The notes: generated by a model not told the origin, from the letters alone. A stretch of 22,453 nt of DNA from Bacteroidales bacterium (GCA_031257735.1 JAIROC010000223.1:1-22453); one strand, 5' to 3'. Shown: positions 14,307 to 22,440, counted from the first letter of the stretch. Translations and numbers: made by a program.

Positions 14307-15851
14307 ATGAATAATATAGTAGCGATAGTAATAGCAATAATAGTAGGTATAGGATTAGGCATTTTAATTGCCTATACAATTATAAAAAAAGTAATTAGTA
14401 AAAAAAGTGAACGAATTCTTAAAGAAGCAAATGAAGAAGCTGAACTGATAAAAAAGGAACGGATTTTACAGGCAAAAGAAAAATTTCTGCAATTGAAAAG
14501 TGAACATGAAAAAATGATTGCAGAGAAAAATAAAACAATTGCCATCACCGAAAATCGATTAAAACAAAAAGAGATTTCTCATTCCCAAAAACAAGAAACT
14601 CTGCAACGAAAACAAAATGAGATTAATCATTTACAACAACTGCTAACAGTACAAATGGAAACTGTTAAGAAAAAACAAACAGAACTTGACCGGATTCATA
14701 AAGAAACACAAGAACAACTTGAAAATATGTCCGGAATATCAGTAGAGGAAGCAAAAAAGAAATTGATAGAATCTCTAAGGGAAAAAGCACAATCGGACGC
14801 CGTTTTATTGATTAAAGATATTGTAGATGAAGCAAAATTGTCAGCTAATCTGGAAGCGAAAAAAATAGTCATAAAAACTATTCAACGTACTGCTGTCGAA
14901 TATACACATGAAAACTCAGTTTCTGTTTTCAATATTGATAATGAAGAGATCAAAGGAAGAATTATTGGTAGAGAAGGAAGAAATATTCGTACATTAGAAG
15001 CTATGACAGGAGTAGATATTATCATTGATGATTCTCCTGACGCTGTTTTGCTGTCAAGTTTTGATCCTGTACGTAGAGAAATAGCACGCTTATCTCTGAT
15101 AAAACTTGTTACGGATGGTCGTATTCATCCTGCGAGAATAGAAGAAATTGTTGCCAAAACAAAACGTCAAATAGAACAGGAAATAAATGAAGTAGGCAAA
15201 AGAACAACCATTGATTTGGGAATACATGGGATGAATAATGAATTAGTTCGATTGGTTGGGAAAATGAAATATCGTTCATCATACGGACAAAATTTGTTAC
15301 AGCATTCCAAAGAAGTTGCCTTGCTTTCGGCAACAATGGCGGCAGAATTAGGATTGAATGCTAAATTGGCAAAACGAGCTGGATTATTGCATGATATTGG
15401 GAAAGTTCCCGATAATGAACCGGATCTTCCTCATGCCGAATTAGGCGCTGTTTTGGCAGAAAAATATAAGGAAAAAGCAGAAATCGTAAATGCTATTGCA
15501 GCTCATCACGATGAAGCTGATATGCTTTATTTGATTGCTCCCATCGTTCAGGCTTGTGATGCTATTTCAGGGGCGCGTCCGGGTGCAAGACGAGAAGTTG
15601 TTGAAGCATATACTAAACGTTTGAAAGACTTGGAAGAATTGGCGCTATCTTATCCCGGTGTCGTCAAAACTTACGCTATTCAAGCAGGTAGAGAATTAAG
15701 GGTGATTGTTGGAGCTGAAAAATTGAATGATGAACAAGCCAATCAACTTTCACTTAATCTTTCGAAGAAAATACAAAATGAAATGACTTATCCCGGACAA
15801 ATCAAAATTACAGTTATTCGGGAAACACGTGCAATTAATTATGCGAAATAA
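14307..15851 (+). CDS. rny: Ribonuclease Y
   Basis: 514 residues (B. subtilis about 520). An N-terminal membrane anchor (about 4-28) is followed by a long charged coiled coil (about 30-200), a KH RNA-binding domain with [15 protein letters not shown] (217-231), and an HD domain whose metal pair is H362-D363 in [10 protein letters not shown], with further ligands in HHDEADML (400-407). The C-terminal domain includes [20 protein letters not shown]. It is a membrane-bound endoribonuclease that starts mRNA decay. The start ATG 14307 gives the anchor directly. It follows the 6S RNA terminator and must have its own promoter, which I could not identify with confidence. Confidence 0.97.
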   Translation: MNNIVAIVIAIIVGIGLGILIAYTIIKKVISKKSERILKEANEEAELIKKERILQAKEKFLQLKSEHEKMIAEKNKTIAITENRLKQKEISHSQKQETLQRKQNEINHLQQLLTVQMETVKKKQTELDRIHKETQEQLENMSGISVEEAKKKLIESLREKAQSDAVLLIKDIVDEAKLSANLEAKKIVIKTIQRTAVEYTHENSVSVFNIDNEEIKGRIIGREGRNIRTLEAMTGVDIIIDDSPDAVLLSSFDPVRREIARLSLIKLVTDGRIHPARIEEIVAKTKRQIEQEINEVGKRTTIDLGIHGMNNELVRLVGKMKYRSSYGQNLLQHSKEVALLSATMAAELGLNAKLAKRAGLLHDIGKVPDNEPDLPHAELGAVLAEKYKEKAEIVNAIAAHHDEADMLYLIAPIVQACDAISGARPGARREVVEAYTKRLKDLEELALSYPGVVKTYAIQAGRELRVIVGAEKLNDEQANQLSLNLSKKIQNEMTYPGQIKITVIRETRAINYAK

Positions 15852-15881
15852 TCCACTTGTGTTGTAAACGATAGATATTGC

Positions 15882-16667
15882 ATGGGCGCATCTAAAAAAT
15901 CGAAAAAGAAAAAGTCTGTCCTCAAAAGAATATTGACTTGGGCGGGCAAAGTTATTTTAGGCTTATTTATCTTTAGCATCCTTATAGTCATTATATACAG
16001 GTGGGTAAATCCGCCTCTTACACCCTTGATGCTTATTCGTAAAATAACAAACGATGCACCCATCAAACAACAATGGGTGGATATTGAAGATATATCGCCT
16101 CATTTAATTGCTTGTGCCATCGCCGCAGAAGATAATCATTTTTTAGGACATCATGGGTTTGATTTTGGCGCAATTCAAAAGGCTATCGACGAACGAAAAA
16201 AAGGTAAACGAAAACGCGGGGCAAGCGGCATTTCTCAACAGACAGCAAAAAATGTTTTCCTTTGGGCTAACCAATCGTGGGTGAGAAAGGGCGTAGAATG
16301 TTATTTTACTGTTCTCATAGAGTTATTTTGGAGTAAAGAACGTATTATGGAAGTCTATCTGAACGTGATTGAAATGGGGAACGGTATTTATGGCTGTGAA
16401 ATGGCATCACAAATTTATTTTCACAAGAAAGCAAAAAAATTGACATTACATCAGGCGGCGCTTATTACGGCTTGTTATCCAAATCCTAGAAAATGGACGC
16501 CCTCCAAACCAACATCCTATATTAATAATCGAGCTTCTAAAATTGCTCGCCTGACAACTTTAATAGGAAAAATTAGTTTCGACGAGGAAAATATCCAAAA
16601 AGCAAGAAAACGATACAAAAATTATAAAGGCACAAAAACACGAAAGCACGAAAGAGTGAAAGGATGA
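15882..16667 (+). CDS. mtgA: Monofunctional biosynthetic peptidoglycan transglycosylase
   Basis: 261 residues. A lysine-rich cytoplasmic N-terminus (KKSKKKK) and one membrane segment (about 21-40) precede a GT51 domain. Motif 1 is AAEDNHFLGHHGFD with catalytic E83, motif 2 GASGISQQTAKN (114-124), and motif 3 SKERIMEVYLNVIEMG with the second glutamate E157; CYPNPRKWTPSKP is the later conserved loop. There is no transpeptidase domain, so it polymerises lipid II into glycan only. The consensus GASTISQQ has Gly for Thr here. The last 14 residues or so (KGTKTRKHERVKG) are encoded by a CACGAAAG-type repeat (16628-16663), suggesting the original stop was overrun by a repeat. It starts 30 bases after rny. 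Confidence 0.93.
   Translation: MGASKKSKKKKSVLKRILTWAGKVILGLFIFSILIVIIYRWVNPPLTPLMLIRKITNDAPIKQQWVDIEDISPHLIACAIAAEDNHFLGHHGFDFGAIQKAIDERKKGKRKRGASGISQQTAKNVFLWANQSWVRKGVECYFTVLIELFWSKERIMEVYLNVIEMGNGIYGCEMASQIYFHKKAKKLTLHQAALITACYPNPRKWTPSKPTSYINNRASKIARLTTLIGKISFDEENIQKARKRYKNYKGTKTRKHERVKG
16628..16663. repeat. CACGAAAG-type repeat inside the 3' end of mtgA
   Basis: GGCACAAAAACACGAAAG then CACGAAAGAGTGAAAGG: tandem approximations of an A(C)ACGAAAG unit. Similar strings are scattered between genes in other bacteria (from memory). Here the repeat is translated as the basic tail of the transglycosylase. Confidence 0.55.
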
Positions 16668-16679
16668 AAACAAACCATC

Positions 16680-16740
16680 AACGCTGTCATTGGTAGACCT
16701 CACTCTCCACCAAGGTGTCGGGAAAAAAGAGCAATGACGT
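16680..16740. repeat. REP-like element related to the 6740-6774 repeat
   Basis: AACGCTGTCATTGGTAG (16680-16696) is the reverse complement of 6758-6774 with one mismatch. The inverted 7-mers GTCATTG (16686-16692) and CAATGAC (16732-16738) bound a 60-base unit, a MITE- or REP-like layout. Confidence 0.6.
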
Positions 16741-16829
16741 TTGCGAAAAAATCAGCAAAAAATATGGGTTATGAGACGAAGGAAACTATTTGATTATACG
16801 TTTGGTATATTTTACGTTATTGTAATATT

Positions 16830-16902
16830 GACATGTCATCCCTACGGGATTTTATTGACTGCTAATATTTTTTCTACCGACATATCATCCCTACGGGATT
16901 TT
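16830..16902. repeat. Two direct copies of a 24-bp palindrome-bearing repeat
   Basis: Copies at 16830-16853 and 16879-16902 differ at one base (GACATGTCATCC versus GACATATCATCC). Each contains the perfect-stem palindrome ATCCC-TAC-GGGAT. Copy 1 is followed by ATTGACTG (16854-16861) and copy 2 by its reverse complement CAGTCAAT (16903-16910). The intervening 25 bases are AT-rich. Confidence 0.8.
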
Positions 16903-17004
16903 CAGTCAATGCCAAGTTTTATTCGCGACAATGTCAATCTAAGAAATTATGACCCGAAGCGCAGCGGAGAGCAGCGTAGCTAATTATTTTAGTTTGCGTC
17001 AGCC

Positions 17005-17021
17005 TAACTCATAACTCATAA
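17005..17021 (-). repeat. TTATGAG-type repeat forming the rlmH stop codon
   Basis: On the minus strand it reads GTTATGAGTTATGAGTT and begins inside the second-last codon of rlmH; its first TGA is the rlmH stop. Same family as 6419-6435 and 22441-22453. Confidence 0.6.
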
Positions 17022-17492
17022 CCCATGATGATAGGGTTCATTTTTCAATAGGGTAGCTGCTCGATACAATTGTTCCAAGAAAATAAGACGAACCATTTGA
17101 TATGAAAATGTCATGGAAGAGAGCGAAATCAAATAATCTTTTCGTTGATATAGCTCCTGTGAGAACCCATAAGTTCCGCCAATTATAAAGAGCAATTGTT
17201 TACTTCCCTGCATCATTTGGTGTTGAATAAATGCGGAAAAATCTATGGACGAATATTGCAATCCTGTCTCATCCAATAAAACAACCGTATCGGAAAGAGA
17301 AATTTTCTTTAATATCACTTCTCCCTCTCGTTTTTTCTGTTCGTCAAGGCTTAAATTTCTTGTTTGTTTTAGGGGAGGAAGTTCTTCATATTCAAAAGGA
17401 AAATAATGCTTTAATTTTTTGCAATAAATATCAATTCCTTCTTTGAGATATTTTTCTTCTGTTTTGCCGATGGATAATAGTTTTACCTTCAC
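17016..17492 (-). CDS. rlmH: 23S rRNA (pseudouridine-1915 N3) methyltransferase RlmH
   Basis: 158 residues, against the usual 155-159. It begins MKVKLLSIGKTEEKYLKEGI, has FIIGGTYGFS (SAM-binding knot region) and SLSSMTFSYQMVRLIFLEQLYRA, and ends NEPYHHGL, all characteristic of the SPOUT-class RlmH dimer that methylates pseudouridine 1915 in helix 69 of 23S rRNA. The start is GTG at 17492, directly abutting the TAA of the upstream glucosaminidase gene (TAAGTG), so translation is probably coupled. The two C-terminal residues after HH, and the stop, come from the TTATGAG repeat; relatives usually end close to EPYHH/K, so the tail has been replaced without harm. Confidence 0.95.
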   Translation of the reverse strand: MKVKLLSIGKTEEKYLKEGIDIYCKKLKHYFPFEYEELPPLKQTRNLSLDEQKKREGEVILKKISLSDTVVLLDETGLQYSSIDFSAFIQHQMMQGSKQLLFIIGGTYGFSQELYQRKDYLISLSSMTFSYQMVRLIFLEQLYRAATLLKNEPYHHGL

Positions 17493-18530
17493 TTATTTTT
17501 TCAATTGCAGTTGTAATCCTTCTTCTACTGTTTCTGATTTATTCAGACCGTTAAGTTTGTATATTGACTTCAAACGACAACCGTATAATTGAGCTAGGTT
17601 TCGTAAAGTTTCATTTGCTTTAAGAACATGATATTTTGTTTCGGCGTATGGTTTTTTTCGTTGCAAATAGATCATTTCACCCGGATAAGGTTCGTATTTT
17701 TTGTTGGGAACATCATTATACCATTTCAATTCCCCTACTCCCAATTGAACGTCTACAGCAATCTTGTAAAAAGTATCCCCTTCCTTTGCAACAATGAAAT
17801 AAGCCCCATTGTTGGAATAAACCGTACGTAATGTATAGGGATAATTTACAGGAACAAATTTTTTGTCATTTACTTTTATTGTTTCTGATTGGGTAGATTG
17901 TTTATCTTGTTCTAATTGGGTTTGGGATGTTTTTCGTTTCGGAAAGATTTTTCCTGTCACATTATTCTTTTCCATTGTGGAATCAGCTTTTCTCCTGTTA
18001 TTATCTGCCAATGCAGGAGAAAAGTCTTCCCTGTCGTAAACGGTTAAATTATATTCTTCAATAATACGAATTAATCGTTGAGGATATTCGGGGTGAGTGG
18101 CATATCCTGCTTTTTTCAGTTCATGCGCCCATCCTTTGTAATCGGTTATTTTTAATGTAAATAACTTTGCATATCTATCGGCTTTCAAAAACAGACTGTG
18201 GTCTTCAAACGACTCCAAAGGAGATTTATATTTCCTGAAACATTCGTTTTTCGCATCGTCGTCTTTGTGATATGTTTTACCTGTCCACGATTTATGACAT
18301 TTAATTCCAAAATGATTATTTGCATTTATTGCCAATTCACTTTTCCCTGCGGCAGATTCCAAAATCCCCTGTGCCAATGTAATACTTGCAGGAATTTTAT
18401 GTTCATTCATCTTTTTGATTGCAACGCTATGATAAGTATCAATATAATGAAGGATATCCGCTTTATTATAGCTTTGCGAAAACAAAGAAAATGGACAACA
18501 CACAAAAAATAATACAATGTATTTTTTCAT
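17493..18530 (-). CDS. Secreted glucosaminidase (FlgJ-type) with two LysM domains
   Basis: 345 residues. A signal peptide (about 1-18, FSLFSQ) is followed by a glucosaminidase domain (about 22-170): SITLAQGILESAAGKSELA with the likely catalytic Glu58, NNHFGIKCHKSWTG, and FRKYKSPLESFEDHSLFL. A Lys/Ser/Thr/Gln-rich linker (about 180-225) leads to two LysM peptidoglycan-binding repeats: YFIVAKEGDTFYKIA (about 249-300) and YHVLKANETLRNLAQLYG (about 300-345). It should hydrolyse glycan strands in the periplasm or at the outer membrane. The gene lies 13 bases after the M13 peptidase gene and abuts rlmH, so the three form one minus-strand operon. Confidence 0.92.
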   Translation of the reverse strand: MKKYIVLFFVCCPFSLFSQSYNKADILHYIDTYHSVAIKKMNEHKIPASITLAQGILESAAGKSELAINANNHFGIKCHKSWTGKTYHKDDDAKNECFRKYKSPLESFEDHSLFLKADRYAKLFTLKITDYKGWAHELKKAGYATHPEYPQRLIRIIEEYNLTVYDREDFSPALADNNRRKADSTMEKNNVTGKIFPKRKTSQTQLEQDKQSTQSETIKVNDKKFVPVNYPYTLRTVYSNNGAYFIVAKEGDTFYKIAVDVQLGVGELKWYNDVPNKKYEPYPGEMIYLQRKKPYAETKYHVLKANETLRNLAQLYGCRLKSIYKLNGLNKSETVEEGLQLQLKK

Positions 18531-18543
18531 GGCATATTTTATT

Positions 18544-20595
18544 TTACCAAATAGCTACTCGTTGTTTTGGCGGCAAATACATTTTATTTCCTTCTTTTAT
18601 TCCAAAGGCGTCAATAAAGGTCTGTATATGCGGAAGTGTTCCATTTACTCTCCATTTTCCCAATGAGTGTGGGTCTTCTTTTGTCCGACGTTTTATTTCT
18701 TCATCTCGAATGTTACTTGCCCAAACCGTTGCGTATGCAATAAAGAAACGTTGTTGAGGAGTAAATCCGTCCATTTCTTTTTGTATTTCACCATTTTCAA
18801 TGGCTTTTTGTAAGGCGATAAAGGAAACCTGTAATCCGCCATTATCAGCAATATTTTCACCCAATGTAAATTGACCATCTGCAAAAACGCCGGGAAAAAC
18901 TTCTATCTTATTAAAATAGTCCACCAATACTTGAGCGCGTTTAGAAAAATTATCTGCATCTTCGGGTGTCCACCAATCATTCAAATTGCCATCTTTATCG
19001 TACTGCCTACCTTTATCATCAAATCCATGTGTCATTTCGTGACCAATTACCACGCCAATTGCTCCGTAATTAGCAGCATCATCTGCGTTCATGTCAAAAA
19101 AGGGTGGCTGAAGAATGGCTGCTGGAAAACAAATTTCATTTGTAGTTGGGTTATAATAGGCATTTACCGTTTGGGGTGTCATTAACCACAGTGTTTTGTC
19201 TACGGGCTTATTTATTTTTGAAAGTTGATAGGCAATTTCAAATTTATTTGACCGTAAAATATTGGCATAAAAATTATCCCTTTCGATAGTGAGTTTACTG
19301 TAATCTCTCCATTTATCAGGGTAGCCGATTTTTACATGAAAAGCATTCAGTTTTTCAATTGCTTTTTCTTTTGTGGTATCGGTCATCCATGTATTTGTTT
19401 TTATGCGTTCTGCCAAAGCATATTTTAAATTATCGACCAAATTCAGCATTCTTTCTTTTGCTTCTTTCGGGAAATACTTTTCTACATACATTTGTCCAAC
19501 GGCTTCCCCCAATACATCATCTACTGTATTAATAACACGTTTCCATTTAGGTTGAAGCTCTTCTTTTCCAGAAAGAACTTTCCCATAAAATTCAAACTTT
19601 TCGTCTACAAATTTATCACTCAAATAATTTGCTGCATTGTTGATTACATTCCACGCCAAATATGCTTTTATATGGTCATAATCTGTATTATCCAACAGAA
19701 GCCCCACTTCTTTTATATAATCAGGTTGTCCAACATTGACAGAATCAAGATCAGATAAGCCTACAGAAGTAAAATAATTATTCAAATTAAAATTCTTCAT
19801 TAGATTTTGCACATCTTGAAGGTGCATATAATTATATGTTTTATAGGGGTCTCTCAATGTATTTCTATCCATAGAGGCTTTTGCCAAACATGTTTCCAAA
19901 TTCAAAACGGCTTCGGCGAGTTCCGCCTCTTTTCCTTTTTTATTCAACATATCTGCAAAGCCCGCATGAAGAAACATATTTTGGATTAACTGTTTATATT
20001 TCTCTCGTATTTCTTTGGTTTCTTTTTCCAGATAATAATCTTTATCGCCCATTCCCATACCAGCCTGCCACATCCATGCAATTGTCATATTGCTGTTTGA
20101 GGGATTGGCTTCGGCAAAAATGCCAAAAAAGGGATTTATTCCATAACTATGCAATTCCGTTATTTTCTCATTAATCGCTTCTTTAGTAGATAATTTTGCA
20201 ATATCTGATAATATTGCTACAATAGGGTCTGCGCCCTGTTTTTGTAATTGAGCGCTATCCATTCCCAAGTTATACAAATCTCCTATTTTCTGTGCGATAG
20301 AGCCTTGCTTATGTTTATGGGAAGCTAAATCAACAATCAGCTCTTTCAATTTGAGTTGATTGTCATCTATTAATTTATCAAAACTTCCATAACGGGAATG
20401 TTCGGGAGTAAGCGGATACATTTTCATCCATCCTCCACATGCATATTGATAAAAATTATCTGCAGGATTTGCTGTTGTGTCTAAATATTCTTTGTTTATT
20501 CCTGATACTAACATGTTGTTTTTGTTTGATCCATTACTACAAGCATTCATTAATATTATTAATAATAAACTTGTTCTCAATAAAATACGTTTCAT
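18544..20595 (-). CDS. pepO: M13 family (neprilysin/PepO-like) zinc endopeptidase lipoprotein
   Basis: 683 residues, normal for M13. The N-terminus MKRILLRTSLLLIILMNAC gives a lipoprotein signal with acceptor Cys19, so the enzyme is membrane-anchored outside the cytoplasm. The zinc site is HEMTH (H519, E520, H523), preceded by GAIGVVIG; the third ligand is E580 in GENIADNGG, with D584 as the usual supporting acid. NAYYNPTTNEICFPAAILQPP (478-498) is the conserved substrate-binding strand with the N-A-Y/F motif. The C-terminus ends VAIW, near the family's C-x-V-W end but without the cysteine. It cleaves oligopeptides. First gene of the minus-strand operon with the glucosaminidase and rlmH. Confidence 0.95.
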   Translation of the reverse strand: MKRILLRTSLLLIILMNACSNGSNKNNMLVSGINKEYLDTTANPADNFYQYACGGWMKMYPLTPEHSRYGSFDKLIDDNQLKLKELIVDLASHKHKQGSIAQKIGDLYNLGMDSAQLQKQGADPIVAILSDIAKLSTKEAINEKITELHSYGINPFFGIFAEANPSNSNMTIAWMWQAGMGMGDKDYYLEKETKEIREKYKQLIQNMFLHAGFADMLNKKGKEAELAEAVLNLETCLAKASMDRNTLRDPYKTYNYMHLQDVQNLMKNFNLNNYFTSVGLSDLDSVNVGQPDYIKEVGLLLDNTDYDHIKAYLAWNVINNAANYLSDKFVDEKFEFYGKVLSGKEELQPKWKRVINTVDDVLGEAVGQMYVEKYFPKEAKERMLNLVDNLKYALAERIKTNTWMTDTTKEKAIEKLNAFHVKIGYPDKWRDYSKLTIERDNFYANILRSNKFEIAYQLSKINKPVDKTLWLMTPQTVNAYYNPTTNEICFPAAILQPPFFDMNADDAANYGAIGVVIGHEMTHGFDDKGRQYDKDGNLNDWWTPEDADNFSKRAQVLVDYFNKIEVFPGVFADGQFTLGENIADNGGLQVSFIALQKAIENGEIQKEMDGFTPQQRFFIAYATVWASNIRDEEIKRRTKEDPHSLGKWRVNGTLPHIQTFIDAFGIKEGNKMYLPPKQRVAIW

Positions 20596-20642
20596 AAAAA
20601 TTAATTTGCAATAATAAAATATTTCTTGTTTTAAACGAGGTG

Positions 20643-20650
20643 CAAAATTA
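20643..20650 (-). promoter_or_regulatory. -7 promoter element for the pepO operon
   Basis: On the minus strand it reads TAATTTTG, matching TAnnTTTG. No TTTG sits at the ideal upstream distance. The leader to the ATG at 20595 would be about 40 nt. Confidence 0.5.
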
Positions 20651-20837
20651 CTAATTAATTTCGTTACTAACTCCCTCTCATCAATTAAGTTATTAAAAAA
20701 AAAATGTTGATAAAGTCAATAAGTATTTACAGGCGTCAAAAATATTATTTATAAAATATAGCCGCTGAATATCAAACGTGTATGTCGGATTTAGATTTTT
20801 TTAAGACGAAAAAAAATTTTTATATGAAAATTTTATT

Positions 20838-20845
20838 TACTTTTG
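20838..20845 (+). promoter_or_regulatory. -7 promoter element for the sigma factor gene
   Basis: TACTTTTG matches TAnnTTTG; upstream only a T-run (20817-20821) stands near the -33 position. The leader would be about 85 nt. Confidence 0.5.
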
Positions 20846-20924
20846 CAGCTCATTTATATAATAAACCATATCGCGTATAGAAATAATTTTACTTTTTATT
20901 AAAACAAATAGTCAGTAACACAGG

Positions 20925-20932
20925 AAAGGAGG
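20925..20932 (+). promoter_or_regulatory. Strong Shine-Dalgarno site before a TTG start
   Basis: AAAGGAGG lies 5 bases before the TTG at 20938. It decides the unusual start codon, since no in-frame ATG is near. Confidence 0.75.
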
Positions 20933-20937
20933 CTTTT

Positions 20938-21528
20938 TTGAAGACAAAATTATTTCAACAGAATGATGAACAGTTAGTTAAAAAATACATTTCGGGATCG
21001 GAATTAGCATTGGAGGAGTTGGTAGCACGTTATCAACAGAAAGTTTTTTCTTATATTCTTACAATTGTTCGTAATAAGGAATTAGCGGAAGATTTGTTCC
21101 AAGAGACCTTTATAAAGGTAATAAATACCTTACGAACAGGAAATTATCGTGAAGAAGGAAAATTCGGACAATGGATTATGCGTATTGCGCGTAATTTAAT
21201 TATTGATTATTTTCGCAGAAACCAGAAAATGTCTTTCGTCGAAAATAATTATGGTGTGGATATTTTTGATGGTTTTTCTGAACCATCCATGTCCATTGAA
21301 CAAATTATTATTACTAAACAAATCTACGACTCTTTGTGCGATTTGGTAACTTTACTCCCAAAAGAACAACGAGAAGTACTTACAATGAGATTGTACCAAG
21401 ATATGAGTTTTAAAGAAATAGCAGAACAAACAAATGTCAGTATCAATACCGCTTTGGGGAGAATGCGATATGCTATTTTAAACCTGCGTAAACTCGTCAT
21501 CGAGAAAAAAGCGATATTAACCTACTAA
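20938..21528 (+). CDS. RNA polymerase sigma factor, ECF-type (sigma-70 regions 2 and 4)
   Basis: 196 residues from a TTG codon, chosen because AAAGGAGG lies 5 bases upstream. Region 2 spans about 15-90: LVARYQQKVFSYILTIV, then NKELAEDLFQETFIKV (core-binding 2.1-2.2) and FGQWIMRIARNLIIDYFRRN (2.3-2.4, -10 recognition). Region 4 is about 125-185: LPKEQREVLTMRLYQDMSFKEIAEQTNVS, then TALGRMRYAILNLRK, the helix-turn-helix. Regions 1 and 3 are absent. No anti-sigma factor gene follows; the next gene is a nitroreductase 70 bases on. Bacteroidota ECF factors without a neighbouring anti-sigma are known, so the signal controlling it is unclear. A weak stem AGAAAA/TTTTCT after the stop may end the transcript. 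Confidence 0.92.
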   Translation: MKTKLFQQNDEQLVKKYISGSELALEELVARYQQKVFSYILTIVRNKELAEDLFQETFIKVINTLRTGNYREEGKFGQWIMRIARNLIIDYFRRNQKMSFVENNYGVDIFDGFSEPSMSIEQIIITKQIYDSLCDLVTLLPKEQREVLTMRLYQDMSFKEIAEQTNVSINTALGRMRYAILNLRKLVIEKKAILTY

Positions 21529-21598
21529 CAAAAATGAGAAAAGGTAAAAGCTGAGGTTTTCTGTTTTTTCATTTCTATAATCAAAAACAATATCAGTG

Positions 21599-22414
21599 AT
21601 GTCCATTATTGAAGTCATTCAACAACGTCGATCTGTCCGCACTTATACGGGAGAATCTTTAAGTCAGGAACATGTAGAACGTATAGAAAAATATATTTCC
21701 CAATTACAGTCTCCTTTTGGAGTAAAGGCGCGCATACAGCTTATTCATACAAATGCGAATGACCCCCAACCGATAAAATTAGGCACTTATGGATGGGTCT
21801 CCGGGGCAAAAGATTATCTGGCGCTTATATATGAAGAGGGAACATTAGCCGAAACAGGAGCTGCCTGTATTTTTGAACAGTTGATACTTTATTGTACCGA
21901 GTTAGGATTAGGAACTTGTTGGTTGGGAGGGTCTTTCAACCGAAAAGACTTTAAACGCCAAATAAAACTACAATCTGATGAAAAATTAAGGATTGTTTCT
22001 CCTGTCGGTTATCCGGGAAACAAGAAAAGATTTATCGAATCTTTTGTTGTAAAGGCAGACAAAAATCATCATACGCGTAAACCGTTTGAAGCGAATTTCT
22101 TTTATAAGGATTTTTCTGTTCCACTAACGAAACAGGATGCTGCTATTTATTCTTTACCGTTGGAAATGGTTCGTTTAGCTCCATCGGCAAATAATACGCA
22201 ACCCTGGCGTATTTTGTTTGATGATGGACTAACACATTTTTACCGAACATTTTCTTTCGGATTTTCTGCTATTGATATTGGCATTGCTCTGTGTCATTTT
22301 TGGGAAACTTGCAAAGAAATGAATATTGACGGACATTTTGAAATATTAGACAGACCCAATCAAAAAGATTTTCGCTATACCATTTCGTGGATAAACGAAA
22401 AACCTTTATATTAG
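21599..22414 (+). CDS. Nitroreductase family protein, TM1586 type
   Basis: 271 residues from ATG 21599 (a GTG codon directly before is an alternative). The N-terminal SIIEVIQQRRSVRTYTGE is the classic FMN-binding arginine motif of nitroreductases. ACIFEQLILYCTELGLGTCWLGGSF and MVRLAPSANNTQPWRILF are two further conserved pieces; the order, with the SANNTQPW motif late (about 198-205) rather than early, matches the duplicated TM1586-like nitroreductase fold. It would use FMN and NAD(P)H; the substrate is unknown. It follows the sigma factor gene by 70 bases and could be co-transcribed. Its end is followed by a TTATGAG-type repeat at the window edge. Confidence 0.85.
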   Translation: MSIIEVIQQRRSVRTYTGESLSQEHVERIEKYISQLQSPFGVKARIQLIHTNANDPQPIKLGTYGWVSGAKDYLALIYEEGTLAETGAACIFEQLILYCTELGLGTCWLGGSFNRKDFKRQIKLQSDEKLRIVSPVGYPGNKKRFIESFVVKADKNHHTRKPFEANFFYKDFSVPLTKQDAAIYSLPLEMVRLAPSANNTQPWRILFDDGLTHFYRTFSFGFSAIDIGIALCHFWETCKEMNIDGHFEILDRPNQKDFRYTISWINEKPLY

Positions 22415-22440
22415 GGCGCTCTCAAAAAAAACTTATTTAA

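Larger units (their letters stand above)
16668..17015. other. Repeat-rich gap between convergent genes
   Basis: About 350 bases between the ends of mtgA (+) and rlmH (-). It holds a REP-like element (16680-16740), two tandem copies of a 24-bp repeat (16830-16902), a CGCGACAAT block (16924-16932), a GAAGCGCAGCGGAGAGCAGC stretch (about 16954-16973) and the rlmH-end repeat. An 80-codon frame at 16741-16983 crosses the repeats and is not considered a gene. No obvious strong terminator hairpin with a T-run is seen. Confidence 0.75.
20596..20937. other. Divergent regulatory region between pepO and the sigma factor gene
   Basis: 342 very AT-rich bases. It holds a minus-strand -7 box near 20643-20650 and a plus-strand -7 box at 20838-20845 plus a Shine-Dalgarno site. 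The middle (about 20680-20815) shows no gene, repeat or clear hairpin that I can recognise. Confidence 0.7.

Noticed and set aside
16830..16902. Possible CRISPR array
   Set aside because: Only two repeat copies, one unique 25-base spacer, no cas genes in the window, and a relative of the repeat occurs singly at 11699.
16741..16983. 80-codon open frame on the plus strand
   Set aside because: It starts at a TTG and runs through the tandem repeats and the GAAGCGCAGCGG stretch; no domain, no ribosome site, composition follows the repeats.
18871..20174. Several open frames antisense to the M13 peptidase gene
   Set aside because: The minus-strand gene is complete with zinc motif and lipoprotein signal; the antisense frames are Phe/Ile/Cys-rich shadows with no motifs.
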